From the NCBI RefSeq assembly GCF_013386165.1, contig NZ_JACAOS010000018.1, positions 409,382 through 473,381 on the forward strand: 64,000 nt of DNA, given 5' to 3'. The notes beneath the pieces are model-generated. The model worked only from the letters and a program-made list of their open reading frames with translations, was not told the DNA's origin and did no database searches. This DNA is from Pseudomonas gingeri (GTDB taxonomy: Bacteria; Pseudomonadota; Gammaproteobacteria; Pseudomonadales; Pseudomonadaceae). Numbering within the stretch: position 1 is the first letter of the stretch; the number at the start of each line of letters is the position of its first letter. Positions 51,505-61,300 of the stretch are shown here, in pieces. Made by a program: the position numbers and the translations under genes.

Positions 51505-52259
51505 ACACGTCCCCCGGGCTGCGACTGTTCTGCCTTCCTTATTCGGGTGCCAGCGCCACGTTCTACCATCGCTGGCGGCGTAAGCTGCCGCAGTGGCTGC
51601 AGGTCTCGCCGCTGGAATTGCCCGGGCGTGGCCTGCGCATGAACCAGCCGCTGCAAAGCGATATCAAGTCCCTGGCCCGGCAACTGGCCGACGAGATCGC
51701 CGGCGAAACCCACCAGCCCTATGCCGTCTTCGGCCACAGCCTCGGCGGCCTGCTGGCATTCGAGCTGCTGCATGTCCTGCACGAGCGTGGTTTGCCGCTG
51801 CCGTTGGCGCTGTTCGTCTCGGCCACCGCTGGGCCGGTGCGGCGGGATGTCAGCCAGTACGCGCTGGCGAAAACCGACGAGCAGTTGCTCGAGCGCCTGC
51901 GCGAACTCAAGGGCACGGCCGAGGAAACCCTGGCCAATACCGACCTGATGCAACTGATGCTGCCGATCCTGCGCGCCGACTTTCTGCTCTGCGGCAGTTT
52001 CAGCTACGGCGAACGCCCGCCGTTGCCGCTGCCAATCCACGTGTTCGGCGGAAAGCAGGACAGCGTCCGCGCCGATGAGCTGCTCGACTGGCAGGAAGAA
52101 ACCAGCACCGGTTTCTCCCTGGACATGTTCGACGGCCATCACTTCTACCTGATCGATCAGGAAGCCGCGCTACTGCGTTGCCTGCGGCGTTATGCCGACG
52201 AGCACCTGGCCCGCTGGCGCAACGGCTCGCGGCGGCAGTTGGCCAGGGCCGCGGGCTGA
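51501..52259 (+). CDS. pvdG: Type II thioesterase PvdG
   Basis: The 252-residue alpha/beta-hydrolase of the TEII group has the nucleophile elbow FGHSLGG (Ser80), the Asp in FGGKQDSV, and the His in DGHHFYL. The N-terminal LRLFCLPYSGASATFY and GRGLRMNQ are typical of this family. TEII enzymes remove wrongly loaded or stalled acyl groups from NRPS carrier domains. It stands upstream of pvdL with a 100-base gap, presumably on the same PvdS-driven transcript. Confidence 0.92.
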   Translation: MNTSPGLRLFCLPYSGASATFYHRWRRKLPQWLQVSPLELPGRGLRMNQPLQSDIKSLARQLADEIAGETHQPYAVFGHSLGGLLAFELLHVLHERGLPLPLALFVSATAGPVRRDVSQYALAKTDEQLLERLRELKGTAEETLANTDLMQLMLPILRADFLLCGSFSYGERPPLPLPIHVFGGKQDSVRADELLDWQEETSTGFSLDMFDGHHFYLIDQEAALLRCLRRYADEHLARWRNGSRRQLARAAG

Positions 52260-52359
52260 CGTCCGGCGGCAAGCCTCACCTTTGTCTTTTCACGTCTCAT
52301 ATTCAATCAGCCTTCCCGTCCTCACTACCCCGGGCAGGCCGACTTCAGGCAGGAATACC

Positions 52360-55300
52360 ATGATGGATGCGTTCGACCTCCCCAGCACCCTGGCCCAGGC
52401 CCTTCAACGTCGTGCGGCGCAGACGCCGGATCGACTGGCCTTGCGTTTTCTCGCCGAGAGCCAGGAGCAGGGCGCTGTGCTCAGCTACCGGGATCTGGAC
52501 TTGCGGGCACGGACCATCGCGGCGGCCTTGCAGGCCCGGGCCGAGGTCGGGGATCGAGCGGTCCTGCTGTTTCCCAGCGGCCCGGACTACGTCGCGGCGT
52601 TCTTCGGTTGCCTGTACGCCGGGGTCATCGCGGTGCCGGCCTATCCGCCGGAGTCCGCCCGCCGTCACCATCAGGAACGCCTGCTGTCGATCATCGCCGA
52701 TGCCGAACCGCGCCTGGTCCTGACCCAGGAGGCCCTGCGCGAACCGCTGCTGCAGATGGACGAGCTGTCCGCCGCCGATGCCCCGGGCCTGCTCAGCGTC
52801 GATCAACTGGACAGCGCGCTGGCCGCCCACTGGAACCCGCCCGAGCTGCAGGCCGACGACATCGCCTTCCTGCAATACACCTCCGGTTCCACCGCGTTGC
52901 CCAAGGGCGTGCAGGTCAGCCACGGCAACCTGGTGGCCAACGAGCTGCTGATCCGTCGTGGTTTCGGGATCGATCTCAACCCCGATGATGTCATCGTCAG
53001 TTGGCTGCCGCTGTACCACGACATGGGCCTGATCGGCGGCCTGCTGCAACCGATCTTCAGTGGCGTGCCCTGTGTGCTGATGTCGCCGGCGTATTTCCTC
53101 GCCCGGCCATTGCGCTGGCTGGAAGCGATGAGCGAGTACGGTGGGACCATCAGCGGTGGCCCGGACTTCGCCTATCGCCTGTGCAGCGAACGGGTCAGTG
53201 ACAGCGCGTTGGCGCGCCTGGACCTGAGCCGCTGGCGCGTGGCCTATTCCGGTTCGGAGCCGATTCGCCTCGATACCCTGGAGCGTTTTGCCGAACAGTT
53301 CGCCCCGTGCGGTTTCGACGAGCAAGCCTGGTTCGCCTCCTATGGCCTGGCGGAAGCCACCTTGTTCGTCGCCGGTGGCCAGCGGGGTCGGGGCATTCCG
53401 GCACTGCACCTGGATGACGCGGCCCTGGCGCAGAATCGCGCGCAGCCGGGCAGCGGCAACGCGGTCATGAGTTGCGGCACCGGCCAGCCCGGGCATGCCG
53501 TGCAGGTGGTCGAACCGAATACCCTGCAAGTACTGGCCGAGAACCAGGTGGGCGAGGTCTGGGCAACCGGCCCGAGCATCGCCCTGGGTTACTGGCGCAA
53601 CCCCGAGGCCTCGGCCAAGACCTTTGTCGAACACGCCGGGGCGACCTGGCTGCGCACTGGCGACCTGGGTTTCCTGCGCGACGGCGAGCTGTACATCACC
53701 GGGCGCCTGAAGGACATGCTGATCGTGCGTGGTCACAACCTCTATCCCCAGGACATCGAAAAGACCATCGAGCGGGAAGTGGAGGTGGTGCGCAAAGGTC
53801 GGGTGGCGGCGTTTGCGGTCACCGACCAGGGCGAGGAGGGCATCGGCATCGCCGCCGAGATCAGCCGCAGCGTGCGCAAGATCCTGCCGCCCGAGGCCTT
53901 GATCAAGGCGATCCGCCAGGCGGTGGCCGAGGCGTATCAGCAAGCACCGAGCGTGGTGGTACTGCTCAATCCGGGGGCCTTGCCGAAAACCTCCAGCGGC
54001 AAGTTGCAGCGTTCGGCCTGCCGCAGCCGTCTGGCCGATGGCAGTCTCGATGCTTATGCGGTATTCCCGGATCGCTCGACAGACGCGGCGACGGACCTGG
54101 CCGCCGCCGGGGGTGACGCCGGCAACGAACTGCAAGCCTTGATCGGCCGAATCTGGTCCGAACTGCTGCAGGTTGCGCAGGTCGAGAGCGCTGATCATTT
54201 CTTCCTGCTGGGCGGCAACTCGATCCTGGCAACCCAGGTGGTGGCCCGCCTGCGTGAAGCGCTGGGCATCGAGCTGAACCTGCGCCTGCTGTTCGAAGCG
54301 CCGACCCTCGGCGACTTCAGTGCCCAGGTGGCGCGCCTGCAACAGGACGGCGGCCTGGCCCAGGGGGCGATTGCCGCCCTGGCGCGAAACCAGGACCTGC
54401 CGCAATCCCTGGCCCAGAACCGCCTGTGGTTCCTCTGGCAACTGGACCCGCAAAGCAGCGCCTACACCATCCCCGGTGCCCTGCGCCTGCGCGGCGAGCT
54501 GGACGAGGCGGCGTTGCGCAGCAGTTTCCAGCAATTGCTCGACCGCCACGAATCCCTGCGCACGCGTTTCCTTGAGCGTGACGGCCAGGCCTTGCAACGA
54601 ATCGAGGCCAAGGCCAGCTTCGAATTGCAATGCATTGACCTCGGCGACTTGCCCGCGGAAGCCCGTGAGGCCCGTGCCCGGCAGATCCGCGAGGACGAAG
54701 CGCACAGCCAGTTCGACCTGGAAAAAGGTCCGTTGCTGTGGGTGACCCTGGTGCGCCTGGATGAACAGGAACATCAGTTGCTGGTGACGATGCACCACAT
54801 CATCGCCGACGGCTGGTCGCTGAATATCCTCATGGACGAGTTCGCCAGGCTGTATGCCGCGGCGACCCAGGGCCAGGTGGCGGAGCTGGCGCCATTGCTC
54901 CTGCATTACGCCGACTACGCCGGTTGGCAGCGCCAATGGCTGGCCCAGGGCGAAGGCCAGCGTCAGCTGGATTACTGGAAAGCCCGCTTGGGCGGCGACG
55001 AGCTGCCGACCCTGAGCCTGGCCACCGACCACCCGCGCTCGGCACAGAAACGCCAGAGTGCCGAACGCCTGACCCTGCGCCTGGATGCCGCCCTCGGCGA
55101 CGCCGTGCGCCAGACCGCCCGGGCCTTTGAATCGACGCCGTTCATGCTGCTGTTGTCGGTGTTCCAGAGCCTGTTGCACCGCTACAGCGGCCAGCAGGAC
55201 ATTCGCATCGGCGTGCCCAGCGCCAACCGTCCGCGCCTGGAAACCCAGGGTCTGATCGGCTTCTTTATCAACACCCTGGTGCTGCGGGTCGAACTGGAGG

Positions 55301-58300
55301 CACGCCTGCCGTTCAGCGAACTGCTGGCCCGTACCCGTCAGGCCACGCTCGAGGCCCAGGCGAACCAGGACCTGCCGTTCGAACAACTGCTCGAAGCCTT
55401 CCCGCAAGCCCGCGAACAGGGCTTGTTCCAGGTCCTGTTCAACCACCAGCAGCGCGACCTCACGGCGTTGCGCCGCTTGCCCGGCCTGCTGGCCGACGAG
55501 TTGCCCTGGCACAGCCGCGAAGCCAAGTTCGACCTGCAACTGCACAGCGAGGAAGATCGCAGCGGTCGCCTGAGCCTGTCCTTCGACTACGCCGACGAAC
55601 TGTTCGACCCACGGACCATCGAGCGCCTGGCCGGCCACTTCGTCAGCCTGCTGCGTGAAGTCTGTGCCCAGCCGCAATTGGCCCTTGGCGATGTGCAACT
55701 GCTCGATAGCCGCGAACAGGCGCAACAAGCTGAATGGGCCGTGGCCCCCTGTGCCCCGGCTCGGCAATGGTTGCCCGAGCTGCTTGAACAACAGGCTCGG
55801 TTGACCCCGGAACGCATCGCCCTGCAATGGGCGGGTGGCAGCCTCGACTTCGCCGCCTTGCACACCCAGGCCAACCGCCTGGCCCATTACCTGCGGGACA
55901 AGGGCGTCGGCCCGGACGTGCGCGTCGCCATCGCCGCCGAGCGCTCGCCACAACTGCTGATCGGCCTGCTCGCCATCATCAAGGCCGGCGGTGCCTACGT
56001 GCCGCTGGACCCGGACTACCCGGCCGAGCGCCTGGCCTACATGCTCGCCGACAGCGGTGTTGAACTGCTGCTGACCCAAAGCCATCTGCTCGACAGCTTG
56101 CCAGTGGCCGCCGGGGTCAGCGCCATCGCCCTCGACCTGCTCAAGCTCGACACCTGGCCGAGCCAGGCGCCGGGCCTGCATCTGGAAGGCGAACACCTCG
56201 CCTATGTGATCTACACCTCCGGCTCCACCGGCCAGCCCAAGGGCGTCGGCAACACTCACGCGGCCTTGGCCGAGCGCCTGCAATGGATGCAGGCGACCTA
56301 CGCGCTGGACGACAGCGACGTGCTGATGCAGAAGGCACCGATCAGCTTCGACGTATCGGTCTGGGAATGCTTCTGGCCGCTGGTCACTGGCTGCCGCCTG
56401 GTGCTCGCAGGTCCCGGTGAGCACCGCGATCCCCAGCGTATTGCCCAGTTGGTGCAGACCTATGGCGTGACCACGCTGCATTTCGTCCCGGCGCTGCTGC
56501 AACTCTTCGTTCATGAGCCGCAGGTGTCCGCTTGCGGCAGTTTGCGGCGGCTGTTTTCCGGTGGCGAGGCCTTGTCCGCCGAGCTGCGCGACCGGACCCT
56601 GGAAGCCTTGCCGCAGGTGCAGTTGCACAACCGCTACGGCCCGACCGAAACCGCGATCAACGTGACCCACTGGCAGTGCCAGGTCACCGATGGCGAGCGT
56701 TCACCCATCGGCCGGCCACTGGGCAACGTGATTGCCCGGGTCCTCGATGCCGACCTCAACCCGTTGCCTGCCGGTGTACCCGGTGAGCTGTGCATCGGTG
56801 GCATCGGTCTGGCCCGGGGTTACCTGGGGCGTCCGGGGTTGACGGCCGAACGTTTTGTCGCCGATCCGCTGGGTGAGGCCGGCGCGCGCCTGTATCGCAC
56901 TGGCGACCGGGTGCGCTGGACTGCCGACGGCGTGCTGGAATACCTCGGCCGTCTCGACCAGCAGGTCAAGCTGCGCGGCTTCCGCCTCGAACCGCAGGAA
57001 ATCGAAGCGCGCCTGCTGGCCCTGGAAGAGGTGGCCCAGGCCGTGGTGCTGGTGCGCGAAACCGCCGCCGGTGCGCAGTTGATCGGCTACTACACCAGCC
57101 CTGCCAGCGACGAACCCGAGGCGCAGCAGAACGATCGTCTCAAGGCCGTGCTGGCCGATGAGCTGCCGGACTATATGGTGCCCTCGCAACTGGTGCGCCT
57201 CGACGCCATGCCCCTGAGCCCCAGCGGCAAGCTGGATCGCCAGGCCCTGCCGGAACCGCAGTGGCAGGTCCGTGAGCACCTTGAGCCGCAAAGCGCACTC
57301 GAGCAGCAGATCGCCGCGATCTGGCGCGAAGTGCTTGGTCAGCCGCGCATCGGCCTGCGGGACGACTTTTTTGCCCTCGGTGGTCATTCGTTGCTGGCCA
57401 CCCAGATCATTTCCCGGACCCGCCAGGCCTGCGATGTCGAGCTGCCGTTGCGGGTCCTGTTCGAAGCCAGCGAGCTGGGGGCCTTTGCCGAACAGATCCG
57501 GCTGATCCAGGGTTCCGGTCGACGTAACCTGCAAACCGCGATCCTGCCGGTCGACCGCAGTCGGCCGGTGCCCTTGTCCTATTCCCAGCAGCGCATGTGG
57601 TTCCTCTGGCAGATGGAACCGGACAGCCCGGCCTACAACGTCGGCGGCATGGCGCGTTTGAACGGCGTGCTCGACCTGGCCAGTTTCGAGGCCGCGTTGC
57701 AGGCGTTGATCCTGCGCCACGAGACCCTGCGCACCACCTTCCCGAGTGTCGATGGCGTCGCTTGTCAGCGGGTGGCAGCCGAGACCGGCCTGAGCCTGGC
57801 CCTGAAGGACTTCACCGGGTTCGACCGTGCCACCTGCGAGCAGCGTCTGCAGCAACTGGCGGACAGCGAGGCGCACCAGCCGTTCGACCTGGAAACCGGG
57901 CCGTTGCTGCGGGCCTGCCTGGTCAAGGCCGCCGAGCAGGAGCACTACTTCGTCCTGACCCTGCACCATATCGTCACCGAAGGCTGGGCGATGGACATCT
58001 TCGCCCGTGAATTGAGCGCGCTCTACGAAGCCTTTGCCGAAGGCCGCGAATCGCCGTTGGCGCCGCTGGCCGTGCAGTACCTGGACTACAGCGCCTGGCA
58101 GCGCGAATGGCTGGAATCCGGCGAGCGCCAGCGCCAGCTGGATTACTGGACCGCGCAACTGGGCCATGAACATCCATTGCTGGAACTGCCCGGCGACCGT
58201 CCGCGGCCGCCGGTGCAGAGCCATCGTGGCGAGCTGTACCGCTTCGACCTCGACGACGCCCTGGCCGCACGAGTCCGTGCCTTCAATGCCGAACAGGGCC

Positions 58301-61300
58301 TGACCCTGTTCATGACCATGACCGCCGCCCTGGCCGTGCTGCTTTATCGCTACAGCGGCCAGAGCGACCTGCGTATCGGCGCGCCGGTGGCCAACCGTAT
58401 CCGCCCGGAAAGCGAAGGCCTGATCGGCGCGTTTCTCAATACCCAGGTGCTGCGCTGCCAGCTCGACGGCCAGATGCGCGTCGGCGAGCTGTTCGAGCAG
58501 GTCCGCCACACCGTGATCGAAGGCCAGTCCCACCAGGACTTGCCGTTCGACCAGTTGGTGGAAGCCCTGCAACCGCCTCGTAGCGCAGCCTACAATCCGC
58601 TGTTCCAGGTGATGTGCAATGTGCAGCGCTGGGAATTCCAGCAAAGCCGCCGCCTCGGCGAAATGACCGTGGAGTACCTGGTCAACGATGCCCGGGCGAC
58701 CAAGTTCGACCTCAACCTGGAGGTCACCGATCTCGACCAGCGCCTGGGCTGCTGCCTGACCTACAGCACTGACCTGTTCGACGAACCGCGCATTGCGCGC
58801 ATGGCCGAGCACTGGCGCAATCTGTTGCAGGCCTTGCTCGAAGACCCGCAACAGCGTCTCTGTGAATTGCCGCTGTTGCAGGCCGACGAACAACAGGCGT
58901 TGCACGACAGCCTGGCTATCGAAGCCGGCGAACAGCGCCTGGACCAGTGCATCCAGAGCCTGTTCGGGCAGCAGGTCCTGGCCCGTCCGGACGCCCCGGC
59001 ACTGACGTTTGCTGGCGAGACCCTGAGTTATGGCGAACTCGACCGCCGCGCCAATCGCCTGGCCTGGCGTCTACGTGAGCAGGGCGTCGGCCCGCAGGTG
59101 CGGGTCGGCCTGGCGCTGGAGCGTTCGCTGGATCTGGTGGTCGGCCTGCTGGCGATTCTCAAGGCCGGCGGCGCCTATGTGCCGCTGGACCCGGAATACC
59201 CGTTGGACCGCCTGCATTACATGATCGAAGACAGTGCCGTCGGCTTGTTGCTGAGCCACAGCGCCTTGCTCGATGCCCTCGGGCCGCTGCCCAGCGGTGT
59301 GGCGAGCTGGTGCCTGGAAGAAGACGGCCCAGCCCTGGTCGACTATCCCGCCAGCGAGCTGCCGTTTATCAATCTGCCGCAGCACCAGGCCTACCTGATC
59401 TACACCTCGGGTTCCACCGGCAAGCCCAAGGGCGTGGTGGTGTCCCACGGTGAAATCGCCATGCATTGCCAGGCGGTGATCCGACGTTTCGAGATGCAGC
59501 CCGACGACTGTGAGCTGCATTTCTATTCGATCAACTTCGATGCCGCCACCGAGCGTCTGCTGGTGCCGTTGCTCAGCGGTGCCCGGGTGGTATTGCGGGC
59601 CCAGGGACAATGGGATGCCGAGCAGATCTGCCAGTTGATCGAGGAACAGCGGGTCAATGTCCTCGGTTTCACCCCCAGCTACGGCAGCCAGTTGGCGCAG
59701 TGGCTGGCAACCCAGGCGCGGACCCTGCCGGTGCGCCTGTGCATCACCGGCGGCGAAGCCCTGACCGGCGAACATCTGCAGCGCATTCGTGCGGCGTTCA
59801 AGCCGCAACTGTTTTTCAATGCCTACGGCCCGACGGAAACCGTGGTCATGCCCCTGGCCAGCCTCGCGCCCGAGCAGTTGGAAGAGGGCGTCGCCAGCGT
59901 GCCGATTGGTCGTGTGGTCGGTGCGCGGGTGGCGTTTATCCTTGATGAGGACCTGGCACTGCTGCCACAAGGCGCCACTGGCGAACTCTATGTCGGCGGC
60001 GCGGGCCTGGCCCAGGGTTACCACGAGCGTCCGGGCATGACCGCCGAGCGTTTTGTCGCCGACCCGTTCTCGGCCGCTGGCGGACGCCTGTATCGCACCG
60101 GTGATCGGGTCCGGCAACTGGCCGACGGGCAGGTGGAATACCTCGGGCGTGTCGACCATCAGGTGAAGATTCGTGGCTTCCGTATCGAGCTGGGGGAAAT
60201 CGAAAACCGCCTGCTGGAACATCCGGCGATTCGCGAGGCGGTGGTCCTCGCCCTGGAAATGCCGGGTGGTCGGCAACTGGCGGCGTACCTGACCAGCGAC
60301 GTGGCCGAGCAGGACGAAGCGCAACAGGCCGCCTTGCGCGAAGCCCTCAAGCTGCATCTCAAGCGCCAACTGCCGGACTATATGGTGCCCGCGCACCTGA
60401 TCCTGCTGGCGCAAATGCCGCTGACCGGCAATGGCAAGCTGGATCGTCGCGCCTTGCCGGCACCGGACCCGGAGCTCAATCGCCAGCACTATGTGGCGCC
60501 GAGCAACGAACTGGAGCAGTGCCTGGCCGCCATCTGGAGCGAGGTGCTGAATCTCTCGCAAGTGGGCCTGCATGACAACTTCTTCGAACTGGGCGGTGAC
60601 TCGATCCTGTCGATCCAGGTGGTCAGCCGGGCGCGGGCCCAGGGGATTCATTTCAGCCCTCGTGACCTGTTCCAGCACCAGACCGTGCAAAGCCTGGCGG
60701 CGGTGGCCACCCGCAGCGAACGGATCGTTGCCGAACAAGGCCTGCTCAGCGGCGCCTCGGGCCTGACGCCGATCCAGCACTGGTTCTTCGACAATGAAAT
60801 CGCCGAGCGTCAACACTGGAACCAGGCAGTATTGCTGGCACCGACCCGTACCCTCGAACCCCATGCCCTGGAAAACGCGCTGCTGCTTCTGCTGGAGCAC
60901 CACGATGCATTGCGCCTGAGTTTTACCCGTCCCCACGGTCAATGGCTGGCCGAATACGCGGCGCCAACGGCGGTCAGCGTGTTGCAGCAGGTGCGTGTCA
61001 CCGACTGGGCGCAGTGCGCCGAGCTGTACAGCGAAGCCCAACGCAGCCTCGACCTGCAACAGGGGCCGTTGCTGCGGGCCTTGCTGGTGGACGGGCCGCA
61101 GGGCGAACAACGCCTGCTGCTGGCGATTCATCACCTGGTGGTGGATGGCGTCTCCTGGCGCATTCTGCTGGACGATCTGCAAACGGCGTATGGCCAATTG
61201 ATCGAAGGTCGGGCCGTGCAACTGCCGACCAAGACCAGTGCCTTGCGCGACTGGGCGGCGCGCCTGCAGGCGTATGCCGGCAGTGAATCGCTGCGGGAAG